The notes: generated from the sequence alone by a model not told the origin. Counted from the stretch's first letter, positions 47,503 through 59,975 are shown. The stretch: DNA of 64,000 nt from Lactifluus volemus (GCA_022376515.1 WTXI01000002.1:1736001-1800000), one strand, 5' to 3'. A program made the numbers and translations.

Positions 47503-49802
47503 TCACGACTTTACCCATATCTCGCCGATTACATCCCACTCTTTCAGCACTACAGGAGGGTCACTCATACTTTGCCTCTCAGGGGACGCTTCTTCTGCAG
47601 CATCATCTACCTGGTCTTCCAAGAGCAACACTCTCAGCCCACCGACGGACACAAACCCGGTCCTGAGCGGAGCGTACTCGAGTTCGAAATCCCAGAACCC
47701 TTCTCCCCTTTTCGTCGCTCCGCCCGTCGTCGCTGCCGCCACACCACCAACCCTTCCATCGTCCCTTTTTTCGTCCCGGTCACCGCTGCTGCTAATCGAG
47801 GAATCGGCGGGGGTAGGAACGGCGAGCGTGATGGGTGGCACCAGCAACGTCGACGCGCCGAGGAAACGCGTTGCACCGCGTAGCTTTAAGTTTTCGTGAC
47901 GCTTCTCATCTCCGGGCGTGATCGGCTCTGGCGGGGGGAGAGAATGCGCTGCTGCCGTGCGAGAGACGATGGGTCTTCCTCCTCTTGTTGCTCCGCGAGA
48001 TGTGTCGCGCGCGGCGAGCCGACCAATGATCCGTCAAGGAGCGCCAGTGATGCTCTCGGAGCAGGTGACGATGGTGCGGTGGTGGTGGCCCCAGGGGCTG
48101 TAGCCGTCGCCAGATTACTACGAGAGACTGGTGCTATCGTCGTTGTTGTCGCTGGTGGTGGTGGCGATGGAATCGTCTCTGCGGCGGATAGCTGGACATG
48201 TTGCACGGCGAGGCTCAACGTGCGGCGCTGTTGGTCCCCATGGACCAACGCCGTGACGCCAAGTGTGCACGCGACGCAGAATGGCCTGTCGACGGGTAAC
48301 CCGCCACGCGGGATGGAGCGCACAACGAGGTCTACGTCGACCGGGTCGGCCGCTAAACTCAGGCGTGCACTGGCGATCGCGAGTGACGACGTTACGGGAC
48401 TCTGCGGCCGTGGTGGGACGGACATGGGCCGGTTGCGGAAGGGCGAAGCAGCACGGTAAGGCGCCGTCGCACCGATCGGTGGCGTGCCGGGGCGGCTGGG
48501 CGGTTGTGAGGCGTAGCCTGTCACGGTGGCTGAGCGTTGGAGGTGCGGTGGGAGGGCAGACACGGGTTGGTGCGCCTGCTGTTGCTGCGGCAGCGGGCGG
48601 ACGGGTGGTTGGTTGTCGGAATGGGTATTCGACGGGATAACATCTCATATTTGTGCGTCGAGGTTAGAAAAAGAAAAGGCGATTAGAAAGGCGGATGCAC
48701 GACTCACGGAGGTTAAGAGTCTCCCCGGTTCGCCAAATGACGATCGCCAGGAAATATCAAGTCTTCCCAGGGGAGACTGCCCCGGCGCGTGCTGGACAGG
48801 GATGGCTGGTGGGGTAATCTCATTGAGAACGTAGACGTACTGCCTGGTATCTTGTGGCTGCATCAAAGCCATTGGTCCCGAGAACACGCTCTCTTTACTA
48901 TCGGGGAGCAAGTTGGCGTTCTGGACGTTCCAACCCGGGGCCGGCTCGAAGGTCATGCGCTCGAACCACATAGATTCAGGTGTGAGATTCTGTATGTGGA
49001 CTTCAAGGAAGACCTTTGTGCGTTCCTTGATAGATAGCAACGCAGACGGTGAACGAGGGACATGGACCTTAGTCTTGACTGACAACGGGTTAGTCACCTA
49101 CACGGAGAGCATGCTCGTCAGACAAACAACGGCCGGGAGGTCAACGTGTGAGTCAACGCAAACGTACAGCAAACTTGTAAAACTTGCGAAAGGTCTGCAG
49201 TCCCATATCGTCCGCTGCATCGGCCGAGCCGTGCCAGTGATGGAGGTCACCGGCAGCGCCGGTCTTCGTGCGCCCGGCGGGAGCTGGTACGACACGGTGC
49301 AAGCCAAAACGTGTTGCCCGAGTTCCTTGATCTCGTGATGCACGGTGGCCTCGAGCGTGTCGCCCGCAACGAGACTCAACGTGGGCCCACCCATTTCGAC
49401 GAGGCTCACCTTGCTCGTCGCTGTTTGCATCTCGACGCGAAGGGTCACGCCATCGACGGTCGCGGCCGACTCATTGTTCACCGCGAGCGCACCGGAGAAA
49501 GTCTCGCCGAGCTGGATGGCGCCGAAAGAGGATGGGAGCGTCAGGAGCGTAGACGCATTGGTCAGGTCACGTAGTGTCTTTGGATGACCTGGGAGCGGAG
49601 TGCCTCCCTGTAGGGAAAGGACTGAGGCAGTAGAGTGAGCTGAGAAAGAGGGAGAGTTTGAATAGAACGGCTCCCATGCACTCGCCAGTGCTGGTCGCTA
49701 CTTGGGAGGAAGGTCGCAAAAGAGAGTAGATTCAGTGATTAGACAAACACGTACGGAGACTCTCATCACTTTGAGAGACAAAAGATGACCTGGTCCATCC
49801 AT
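47503..49802 (-). CDS. TRAPP complex subunit TRAPPC13 homolog
   Basis: TRAPPC13 (DUF974) family, part of TRAPP vesicle-tethering complexes. Start MDGPGHLLSLKVMRVS is typical. Next exons: FGAIQLGETFSGALAVNNES, HHEIKELGQHVLACTVSYQL, VTNPLSVKTKVHVPRSP, FLEVHIQNLTPESMWFERM, LMQPQDTRQYVYVLNEI, LGRLDISWRSSFGEPGRLLT. A long insert rich in Ala, Ser, Pro and Thr (about 47940-48560) is unusual compared with animal members. The end has LKLRGATRFLGASTLLVPPI, VGGLRVLLLEDQ, VLKEWDVIGEIWVKS, stop 47503. A base is missing at the six-base G run 47933-47938 (C on the coding strand), which joins the insert to PPEPITPGDEKRHENLK. YME2 lies 75 bp upstream on the same strand. Confidence 0.88.
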
Positions 49803-49877
49803 TTTTAAAAGTGTGTCACGTCAAGGGAGGTAAAAGGATGTGATTAAGTGGCTAATCCTTCTTATCTCATCAGTTCC

Positions 49878-52800
49878 TTATCCACTCTCTGCCAACACCT
49901 TCCTCAAAACTTTGTTCTGCTTCTCTACTTTCTCCAATGTTGCTTGTGCATTCGCCATCCTCTGCGTCAAGTACTTAGCCCGTATCTGTGGCGCCGTTGC
50001 GCTACTCCACCAGTGCACCGAATCAAGCCCGATCATGCGTAGAACTTGCAATTCCTGCTCGCAAGCGCGCACGGTTGCCTCGGCACTTTCGATTAGCTTT
50101 GTATTGGTAGCAAGGTCTTGATTCGCCTGGAATATCGGGTCTACACCACAAAGTTTTGGCGGGTAATGAGCTTACACTGTAGGAGTGAGAACATGCAAAA
50201 CAATGAACAAACCATTAACGAGCCGCTGGAAACGTAGTGGTAAATCGGTCGTCCAGGGCGGATCATAGACGGTCGGCCATCTTGTGTGTCCACAGCAATC
50301 ATCTCTGCCTGCTCCATACTCCGAAGAGGACCTCCTCGCCCTTGAAACACGCATTCATCAAAGTCTCATAATAGGACACAGTATCTCTTCTGGCCAGCGC
50401 ACGGAGGACTGCCCATGCCTGCTCTCTGGTCCACGGAAGACTGCGCGCGTCATCTGCGTCGTCACCAAACGCGCGCTTGCGCAGCTCCGAGACACTTTGC
50501 CGTATGATGTCCTCGACTGCATCCGTGGGCTTCTGCCCTGCACGCACTTTGTATATGAGCTGTGGGAATTGCACATTGGCCCTCAGAAGTTAAAAAAGGA
50601 GCACGAAAACATACAGTAGTGACATCGCTCGCTCTACCACCCAGATAGTTGATTATCGCCCTCTCATCATGTGAGAACTCGATATCGACGCCTTCCTCAT
50701 GCAGCTGCGCCTTGATAAATTGTAACGCGCTGGCATTATCTGCGTCGGAGAGGGGAATCATGGTAAGTGGCTTTGTTGGGAGGGCTGTAGGAGCAGCAGT
50801 TCAGTCACTTAAAGATGGACGGGGCAACGGTGTGCGTGCCTTTCGCAAGGGGCTTCAAGTTTTCTCGATTATGGCTTAGGACGACGACATGAGCGGTCTG
50901 CATACATCATTTCATTGTCGCAACCTTTCAAAGTTGAAGTGAGATAGCGCACCTGTCCTTCAACCAGCGCAGCTGCCCATTTGGCAAACGCGTCCATAAC
51001 TTCCTCTTTCCACCTGCAGTATAGTTCTTCAGCACTACGATGGGTAGTGCGCTTGCTGCTTGAAGGTCTAGCGAGTCATTGTGCTCACGTCTTGCCCTTG
51101 GAAGACTCGACACGTCCGTTTCAATGGCAGGATTACAAAGTCCTCATCCCGCTCCCCAAGGGTTCATCCCCGACACCTAATTCAGCAATAATACCACCTC
51201 CAGCAATCGCGCCTAATCGTGGATCATGCCAGACGCCGCGGCGGATGCGCTCTTGTATCCGTGCTGTATCCAGCACCTCTTCCTCTGCGCGAATAGCGCT
51301 CTCGTGTTTATGGAGTACTTCCTTCCGGCAGGCAGAGGAGACAGAGCGGAGTGCAGTTCCGACGACTTCAAGAATTTGGTTAACCTGGTCTAGGAGTGAA
51401 GAGCTGAGGCTGGCTATTCGAGAGATGAAGATCAACACGAGTCTTCCAATTAAACAGGGTTTTCATTTCGTTAAACAAACGCACCCTTTTGGCCAATGAG
51501 GCCAACACTAGCAACATCAATGAGATTGCTCATGGAGTTGAGAAAAGTAAAGACAGGCCAATAACCGGTCTGTCTTGAGAGTGCTCTGATGAGGTGCGTG
51601 TCCGAGTTGGTACGGACAAGTTCCGTGCAATCAATAATGAGCACCGGGCTATTACGAACAAGTGTCACCATCGTGAATTAAAGTAGGGGTATAGAGCAGG
51701 TATGTACCATTTCTTGTCCCGCAGTAGGCGAGACAGCATTTTTGATTTGCCACTTCCCTGGGGGCCATAGAGAAACGCGATATTCACTGTAGAAGTTGTG
51801 GAATGGAAAGAAAAGAAAAACAAGAGACACTCACTGGGGATGTCATGGAGATAGCTGCGGAGAGCGACTTCAGCCTCATGGAGCTCCTGCGAAGCCGCTT
51901 CTGCATCCACATCAGCGGCGTCCAGAGGCTTGATGGTTAACCTGTCAACAGTGTTCCTACGGAGCCACTGATACAGGCGAGATTCTACAAACAAAACTAA
52001 ATCAGGTATGGACATATCGAAGTTAAGTAAATCACCTCTGTAATCGAACCAGTCGAGAATCTTTCCCTCGACCATAAGTACACGAATGGGATCGAAAATC
52101 TGACGAACATTAAAACGTGAGAATTCCCGGAAAGGTATTCAACGCACGGTATATGTCAAGGTGCCCAACAAAAAAAAGATTACGGGAAAGAAAATACGAG
52201 GATGTTTGGCAATCCAGTCGCGGATGAGGTGGACTCGTATCGGTGGGAAAAAGGAAATACGAAGGCGTGTTTGACCGATGTAATGACCGTGTGCAACATT
52301 ACGGGCCACAACAGAGGAGCGAATGTCTGAAAAGGCGATGGTAGAAGCACGGTAAGCGGTACTGGGAAGGGGAGCAGGGGCTGAAATGTCAATGATGCGG
52401 CCGTAAGGCTAGTGGAGGAAATCAGGATGGGTTGATTGTGGAGAAAGAGGAGAGATACCCTGAATGTCTGGTATAGGGACTCCTCGTCTGGGTCTGGGCC
52501 GTCGAAGGATACACGAAGGAGAGGAGAAGCAAATCTATTCATATCCTAGATTGAATTTGAAAAAAAAGCGACAGCGTTTAATGGGGCTAGGGACGGTACC
52601 TCTCGCCATGGTTGTCCTCGTACGACCCAGATGTTACCTCTGCGAATGCCTGTGGATGAAGGGACACCACCTTTAGATTTAAAGTGACTTCGAAGATCAG
52701 CCTGGATGTCTTGGAGGATATCTTTGGACTGCGAGGGGATGTATTCGAAGAGCACGAAGATTCCACCGTCTTTTACGTGAGGCTCGATAGAGATGGGATT

Positions 52801-53168
52801 AAAGCCATGGGTATGTACTTCCGAGATTCGCTCTGAGAATGTGTCAAGTAGATGTTCTTGGCGAAGCTTCCCGAAGTAATATCGAGGACTATATGCGGGG
52901 TTGTGAGCATTGAAAATCAAAATGGGAAGGGGGAACTGACTCCCAAATGCCGAGTTTTAAGGGAAAGACAGAATCTACAAAAAGCCAGGCCTGATTTTTC
53001 TGAGCGAGTGAGTGAATTGCTCGGAGACGGTTGAGTGAATGTATGCGGTTATACATACTGTGTAGTGGACAAGTGAGGTGACGTCAAGGTCTCGGCAAGG
53101 GCAGTACGGTCGAGAGGGGAAAGAAGAGCAAACAAGTCAGTGTTCCGGTAAATTGGCCTGAACAACAT
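49878..53168 (-). CDS. YME2: mitochondrial escape protein 2 (YME2, RNA12 family)
   Basis: Inner-membrane mitochondrial AAA-like protein linked to mtDNA nucleoid upkeep. Amino part: LFRPIYRNTDLFALLSPLDR, then NQAWLFVDSVFPLKLGIWE, SPRYYFGKLRQEHLLDTFSE, HVKDGGIFVLFEYIPSQSKD (RRM-like region), GNIWVVRGQPWREDMNRFAS, PLLRVSFDGPDPDEESLYQT, FRPYGRIIDISAP, IRVHLIRDWIAKHPRIFFP next to the membrane segment, FDPIRVLMVEGKILDWFDYR. NTPase part: Walker A FLYGPQGSGKSKML (about 51740-51785), VLIIDCTEL, LSRQTGYWPVFTFLNSMSNL, DVASVGLIGQKG. End: QELQVLRMIGLDSVHWWSS...VLRKVLAESG, stop 49878. Exon joins I checked are in phase. The mitochondrial presequence is short or partly missing in this model, so the start could lie upstream. 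Confidence 0.87.
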
Positions 53169-53279
53169 GTTGACCTCGTCCCCATCAGTCCCTACACCGT
53201 CGTCGGCTCGTCTCAGCAGCCTTCGTCGTAAAAAGCCTTCTCACACACCAGAAGACCCCCTCCCTCTCGTTCCATTTCA
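53169..53279. promoter_or_regulatory. 111-bp divergent promoter YME2 / nucleoporin
   Basis: Only 111 bp separate the two proposed starts. Pyrimidine-rich toward the nucleoporin ATG. No specific element identified. Confidence 0.35.
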
Positions 53280-56200
53280 ATGTTTTCATCTTTAAAATCT
53301 CTCGTTACTTCTCCCTTTTCATGGTTTGCCAACGATACAACTGACTCGTTCGAATCCGAGGATACCCCCGGCAAACGCAAGCTTGTTCACAATCTTTCTA
53401 ACCCATATGAAAATGAAGGGGATCAACAGGGTATTCCATCGGCATACAGAGCTAAGCGTATTCGTCTCGATTCGCCAGAACGTGTCGCTACTCCGCCTGT
53501 TTCTCGCCCTGGCCCTCGTCCTTATCTCGACCCTCCCACCCCTGCGTCCAACCGTCAACTCATTCTCGCACTCATGCCCCCAAGCCTGCACGGCCCTACG
53601 TTCCTTCCAACAACAACAACGACATCCCTATCCCCCTCCCGGATACTTCCCGACTCAACTCCCTCTCCTTCAGACTAGCCCCACGTACCCAAACAGCTCC
53701 CACCGCCCGCACAATGTCCATGGACCCTCCGAAAGCTACTCGCCCTTCCGCTCAGGAGCTCTCTTTGGTTGTTCCGATATCTCGCCATGTTTCTATGGAA
53801 TATTCTCCAAGCCCCACTGCTCAACCTGCCAACCCACCATTCCGCATGCGATCTGCTCTCACGCCCCAGCCTGGTGCTCCTCTCTATGGTCCCAATCCGC
53901 AGAGGCGTGAACGTAATCCATCAGAACCTCCGCCTCTCACCACTCTCATCGAAAATCCGATTTTCGTCAAGCCGCCTCCTCCACCACCCGAGCAGAGGCG
54001 GGTGAGCGACGACTCTTCCCCTGTTACGCTCGGCTCTCTCGTCGGTGCTCAGAAATCGGTATCTCTTCCTCCTTCCCAGATGCCTTATTCTCCTGCTTAT
54101 CACCTTCGTCAGGGTCTTCCTGCCAATCGATCCCATTCTACCCTTGTCCTTCCTAATCAGTCCCCCGACGGTAAGCGCCCGTTTTTGTTTCCCTACTCTC
54201 TTTCTCATTCGTTTTAGGGCTCCGTCCTACCAACGCCGCAGAGCTTGCACTCCAGCAGCTTGAGAGATACCGCACTCCTCTCGTCCCTATCCATCTTGGC
54301 TCAGCCGATGTCGATGTTACCCTTCCGGAACTCTTCCAAGCGCGCAAAAAGGCCCGTGCGCTCGTCCTTATGAAGCGTGATAAGCGTGATGACAAGCCTC
54401 GCCTCGGCCATGCCAGCAAGTACATCAATGGTCCCAAAGAGAAGGACAAGGATACACCATCGAAAAGCAAGAATAACAAGCCGTATTCTGGCGAGGGTGG
54501 ACTCAAGAAGCTGTTGGCCCGGCGCAAGCAGGAAGCGATGGAAAAACCAGAGTCCGTGGAAGAGCTCGATCCAGAAGCGATGATCGATGACAGTGAACTT
54601 GAGCCCGCACCCCCTAAGCATACGAGCAAAATTGCTGAACCCGTTCGCTCCCCCGCGACATTTGCGCGCAAGGTCTCCGCACCGCCATCTCCCACCACTA
54701 TCCTTCCTTTCGGTGTGGTCGGCGGTCGGAAACCCCCCTCCTTCCGCACCAGGCACACACAGGCACGCACAGTTGGCCCTACGCGCACGAGAAATCGCTT
54801 TACAGCGGTATACGATGACGATGAACCAGATGGCATCGATGACGTGACCGCCGTGCCCGAAGAGCCTCCGAAGGACAAGGATACCATGAGTTCGAATCTT
54901 CCAAAGTTCGAACCTCCGAGCGGTTTCAGCTTTGCCCCTGTAAGTCTTTTCATCCATCTGGTTCATTGTCATGTATCTCATGGTTTTCAAAACAGCCCCC
55001 TTCCGTTACCTCGATACCTCAGGCTTCCGATTCTTCCGTTGCTCGCGATGAACCACCTATCAGCGCCCTTCCATTCACATTCCCAAAGGTCCAGACACCA
55101 CCAATCACAACTTCTGCACCCACAACTCTTCTGCAGCCTCCGACAATAGCCTTTGTCCCGCCTACCCCAGATCGATCGCATGCGGAAGAGACAGCATCGG
55201 AGCAAACGCCGCCGGACTTCTTCGCGAATTCCCAAATTTTCGCGCGGACTGGCGTAACACCACCTCAATCTGTACCTAGCGCTGTATCCCAGCCTGGACC
55301 GGAACCCCACGCTCGATCTGTGGAAGATATTGCCACAGTCAGCGAGTCCACCGCAAGGGCTGTGGTGTCAGAGCCTTTGGCTACGCCTGCCTCTGTACCT
55401 GTCGTGGCCGCTCCCCTTACCTCTCCGCATTTCCCAAGTCTGGAGCCTCAGAAACTCACACAGCCCACCCCTCCGGCACCGGCACCATTCCTCTTTGGCC
55501 CTCCCCCACAGACCCAATCGACATTGTCGTTGTCCACTCAGCCATCCGGCAGCATCCCACTTCCGTTCAGCCTCACTCCTTCGTCAACGCCGCAATTTGG
55601 GGAGAAACCCGATGGTGCTATCCCAGCTCTGCCCAAGCCTTTGTTCGGTGGTGCAACTACCGCGTTCCCAGGATTTGGGGCGCCGGCAACACCAGCCACG
55701 AAACCGGTGGCCCAACCAGCGGAAACCGCTACGTCCGCCTTCTCCCTCCCGAAGGTAGCGACGCCTTCCCCCGCGGAGAGCATTGAGCCCTTAAAGGCTC
55801 CCTTTACGCTTCAGAAGAGCCCCTCACTGACATCAACATCTGTATCGGTGCTCAAATCTGCGCCTAGAGCTGAACCGTCTAAACCCCCTGCCAGTGAATC
55901 TGCACCCTTTTCCTTTAACCAACCAGTTAAAGAATCGACTACCGCGGCACCTTCGACTGCAGAGAAAGGTGCATTTCCGTTTGGTGCTCCTTCAACTACC
56001 CCTTCGACAGTTGAAAAGGGGGCAGTCGCATCTACTGGTTTCACTTTTGGTTCCATTACGACGACTCCTGCTGGTGCCCCTAGCGGGTTTTTGTTTGGCT
56101 CACCGGCCACACAGTCTGAGACCAAACCTGGCGTTCACCCCGGAAGCTTTTCGTTCACTAAGCCTGTCCCTACTCCCCCAGATGCACAGAAGCCGGGATT

Positions 56201-57228
56201 CACGTTTGGGACGCCAACACCAGCGCGTCCCCTAACCCCTCCACCTACGGATGAGGGCATGCGTATGGAGGAGAGCCCCTCACGTGGGGATGTCACCAGT
56301 GGAAGTGCCAAACCGCAGTCGCTCCCGCAGCTGCTAATGCCGGGTACTCCCAAAACGGGCTTTTCCTTTGGCACCGGCACCGGGCCTGGTTTTGGTACGC
56401 CATCACCCTCCCCATTTGGAGAAAATTCTGGAAGTGGTTTCACGTTTGGGCAACAAAATCAGACCCCAAGCCAGGGCACGACAGGAGGGTTCGCCTTTGG
56501 TGGAATGCAAAGGCAGCTGAAAGCACAAGCGGAGGGTTTCCTTTCTCCTCCCCTGCAAAGCCTGTGGAGAACCGACTTCTACTGGGTTTAAATTCGCGAC
56601 AGAAAACAAGTCTTCCTCTTCCAGCGGTTTTGCTTTCGATCAATCTGGTCCTAAGACGGCTGACGCGACGTCTTCTGGGTTCGCCTTCAAACCGTCCGAG
56701 CCAATCCAACACTCGACGAGTTTTACGTTCGGGCAGGCACCGCCTGAACCAGCACGTCCATCCTCAAGTGGGTTTAACTTTGGACAAGCACAAGTTCAGC
56801 AACCGGCAGCCAGTACTCCATTTGCATTCGGATCGCCCGCGAGCGGTGGTGCATTCGGATCTGCGCCTGCGAGTCCCGCATTTGGCACACAGTCGTTGGC
56901 ACCGCCATCATCTACACCGTTCGGCTTTGGAGGACCCACAAGCGCACCGCCACAACAGCCTGCATCAAATCCGTTTGGGTTTGGGTCGGGCGCAGGGCAG
57001 CCCACGTCTCCCGCCGTACAGCAAGGCTTTGGTTTTAACTTTGCTGGAGGCGCGCCTCAGACGCCGACAGGACCATTTGTTGCATCTGCACCGCAGACTC
57101 CAACGACGGGCAACAGTGGAAATGCCATTTTTACGATGGGTGCACCGCCGGCGCAGGCAGCTCCACCATCAGGTCCCCGTCCAGTGAAGAAGTTACCGAC
57201 ACGCAGAAATGCCAACGTTAAACGGTGA
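53280..57228 (+). CDS. FG-repeat nucleoporin, Nup1/Nup153-like
   Basis: Nuclear pore protein with an intrinsically disordered FG domain. The amino end MFSSLKSLVTSPFSWFAND looks like an amphipathic helix, as in basket Nups that bind the nuclear membrane. A basic, Pro/Ser-rich region follows (about 53400-54900) with many Lys/Arg (QARKKARALVLMKRDKRDDK, GLKKLLARRKQEAMEKPES). From about 55040 the protein is dominated by FxFG, GLFG-like and FG units (FLFGPPP, FSFTKP, FTFGTP, GFSFGTGTG, FAFGG, FNFGQAQ, PFGFGGP), ending in a short basic tail PVKKLPTRRNANVKR, stop 57226-57228. One base is missing at three places: near 53557-53558 (AA), 56504-56505 (AA) and 56570-56571 (AA); bridging them keeps the repeats in one frame. 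Two introns are clear (about 54171-54217 and 54940-54996). Which yeast Nup it matches is unsure. Confidence 0.82.
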
Positions 57229-57791
57229 AATCAGCGCCGTCGATTATGATGAACTTTTTTTCTCATGTTTCTTTCCCTGCCGTTGTGAATGCCAACTACC
57301 ACATGATTTTATCCTCGCAGCCATTTATAACATGTTCTCAAGGCTAAAGCTCAATGGGTTTCCGTCTCATCTGGTTTGTTGCCATCTCCCCCGCATATAA
57401 TTCGCTTATAAATATCGAAACAGGTTGCGCCACCCTGGCTGGCATCATCTCCACACGGCCAGGTATATAATAATAGCGTCTGGTGTCTTATACTTGACGT
57501 GTCTTTTCCTTGCTTTTCATCACCGTTCCGACGTGCTTTCTCTGATTTGCATCTTGTTTTGCATTACTGGGATATCGATATCTAAGAGTCGTAGACAGTC
57601 ACACAACACGCACAATACGTTCTGGCGGGCTCAAGGCCATGCACCTGCATTTATCATTATCACACGGCTTAAGGCCGATTTGCATCTTTTAACTATTTCC
57701 ATGCAATTGTATCTCGTTTCTGGAGTAAGACCATATGTGCGTGTGACCTCGTGATCATGAGTTGCCTTTGTTACATTTGCCAAAAGTCAAC
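57229..57791. promoter_or_regulatory. gamma-tubulin upstream region
   Basis: 563 bp with TATAAATA at about 57407-57414 and GTATATAATAATAG at about 57462, both far (over 300 bp) from the ATG. No supported gene. Confidence 0.3.
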
Positions 57792-59735
57792 ATGCCCCGC
57801 GAAATTGTCACCGTGCAAATCGGCCAATGCGGGAACCAAAGTGCGCGTAACAGCAGCTCGCCTTGACGACAATTAGCGTAACACTATGCGTTCTAGTGGG
57901 CTCAGTCTTCTGGCAACGGCTGTGCGCCGAGCACGGGATCAACAAAGAAGGTATCCTCGAAGACTGGGCCACCGAGGGTGGCGACCGCAAAGACGTGTTT
58001 TTCTACCAGGCCGATGACGAGCATTACATACCTCGAGCGATCCTCATTGACCTCGAACCACGGGTACGTGATCCCAAAGAGAATAATCGCACTCTCATTG
58101 GGGACTTCGGGCGCACAGGTCATCAACAATATATTGACTTCGCCCTTCGCGAATCTGTACAACCCCGAGAACATCTTTATGTCCAAGGATGGCGGTGGTG
58201 CGGGAAACAATTGGGCCCTTGGATACGCGACAGGCGAAAAGCTGTACGAGGACATCATGGAAATGGTTGATCGCGAAGCGGAGGGCAGTGACTCGCTCGA
58301 GGTGCGCCTCCTCCGCTTCTCTCCACCGAATGGAACGAATTCCCCGTTGAATTGGGCTGTGTTTTTTTTTTTTAAATCTAGGGTTTCATGTTCATGCACT
58401 CCATCGCGGGCGGGACGGGCTCAGGAATGGGCTCGTTCTTGCTCGAACGACTGAACGACAATTCCCGAAAAAATTGGTGCAGACTTACTCGGTGTTCCCC
58501 AATGCACAGGAGGGAGACGTGGTCGTGCAGCCGTACAACGCGCTCTTGACCCTCAAGCGTCTCGCCAATCACGCTGATTCGGTCGTCGTGCTAGATAATG
58601 GTGCACTGGCACGTATCAATGCGGATCGCCTGCACCAGCAGACGCCATCGTTTGATCAGACGAATCAACTCGTGCGTTGTCCCCCCCCCCCCTCCCCCCT
58701 CTGTCTGCCGCGGTTTCGCAATTGACCTGTCGTGTTTTTTTTTTAGGTGTCTACGGTTATGGCGGCCAGCACACAGACGTTGCGGTACCCTGGGTACATG
58801 AACAACGACTTGGTCGGGATCGTCGCTTCTCTCATCCCAACACCTCGCTGTCATTTTCTCATGACGTCCTACACCCCGTTCACCTCCGACTCGATCGACA
58901 AGGTGAATGAATGAATGAATTCGTTCCAACCAGCATTTTTGTCTAACCTTTTGTGCGACACAAAAAAAAAAGGCCAAGCCAATCCGCCGCACGACCGTGC
59001 TTGACGTGATGCGTCGTCTCCTCCAGCCCAAAAACAGGATGGTATCGACCGTGCCGAGCAAGACGGCGTGCTACATCTCGATTCTCAACATTATCCAAGG
59101 CGACGTTGACCCCACCGACGTACGTTCCTCGTTCCTTCCCTCATTGCTGACAGAACGTCGACCTGCGCGCTCATTAAAAAAAATACAGGTGCATCAATCG
59201 CTCTTACGCATCCGTGAACGTCAGCTCGCCAATTTTATACCTTGGGGCCCGGCATCCATCCAGGTCGCGCTGACACGGCGCTCGCCATATGTGGCGACAA
59301 ATCACCGCGTCAGTGGGCTTATGCTCGCAAACCATACGAGCATTGCTTCAGTGCGTGCTTCCCCTTATGGGCAACATGTTCGATTCGCGCTGACTCCCCC
59401 TCCCCACCTTTTCTCAGTTGTTCAAACGTATGTTGGATCAGTTTGACCGCCTGAAAAAGCGAAACGCGTTTCTTGAACAATACAAGAAAGAAAAGATGTT
59501 TGAGAATGGGCTAGAAGAATTCGACGATGCCAGGCATGCCTCATCCATTTTGTTTGACCGGCTTTTGATAAATTATATGTGGTCGTTTAGGGCGACGGCA
59601 GATGAACTGCTCAAGGAGTATAAAGCCTGTGAAAGCCCAGATTATATTTCATATGTGGGTGCCCCCCTCAGTCCTCGTACGATGTGTAATGAACGACCGA
59701 CCCAGGGCTCGAACGACGCCGACCAAGCCGGCTAG
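57792..59735 (+). CDS. gamma-tubulin
   Basis: Microtubule nucleator at spindle pole bodies. Start [16 protein letters not shown] is canonical; then [91 protein letters not shown] (tubulin GTP signature, about 58390-58450), [133 protein letters not shown]. At 58462-58463 (TT) one base is missing between LERLND and FPKKLVQ. Near the end, 57 nt in EFDDA(R)...[10 protein letters not shown] open in frame are more likely a GC-AG intron than coding. Stop 59733-59735. An intron (58672-58746) holds a 12-base C run. Confidence 0.93.
58681..58699 (+). repeat. poly-C tract in gamma-tubulin intron
   Basis: Twelve C, one T, then six C within the 75-nt intron 58672-58746, which ends in a T-rich stretch before AG. 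Long C runs like this are prone to length error and slippage. Confidence 0.8.
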
Positions 59736-59975
59736 TGAAACGATTCCGATGTTTAAAAATTGTATCTCTATATACGTACTGATTTGATACCCGGTTACCC
59801 ACGTGAATGTATTCTCCTCTGTTACAACAATCCCGAAAGCTCATCTGTCGTATGGGCAACGACAGATGTGGGTCGGGATGACTAAAATTGTCTGGGACTC
59901 TAACAACACAGCACGTGGACGAGAGTGAAAAAAATGAAGAGCGACTGACTGGGTGGCGACTACGAAGAGAACGGA

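Noticed and set aside
47896..48640. Long open frames on both strands
   Set aside because: They are GC-rich shadows of the TRAPPC13 insert; only the minus-strand frame links to conserved TRAPPC13 blocks.
55330..55758. 142-codon Pro/Arg/Leu-rich frame and neighbouring antisense frames
   Set aside because: Out-of-frame reading of the repetitive FG nucleoporin; its low complexity explains the lack of stops.
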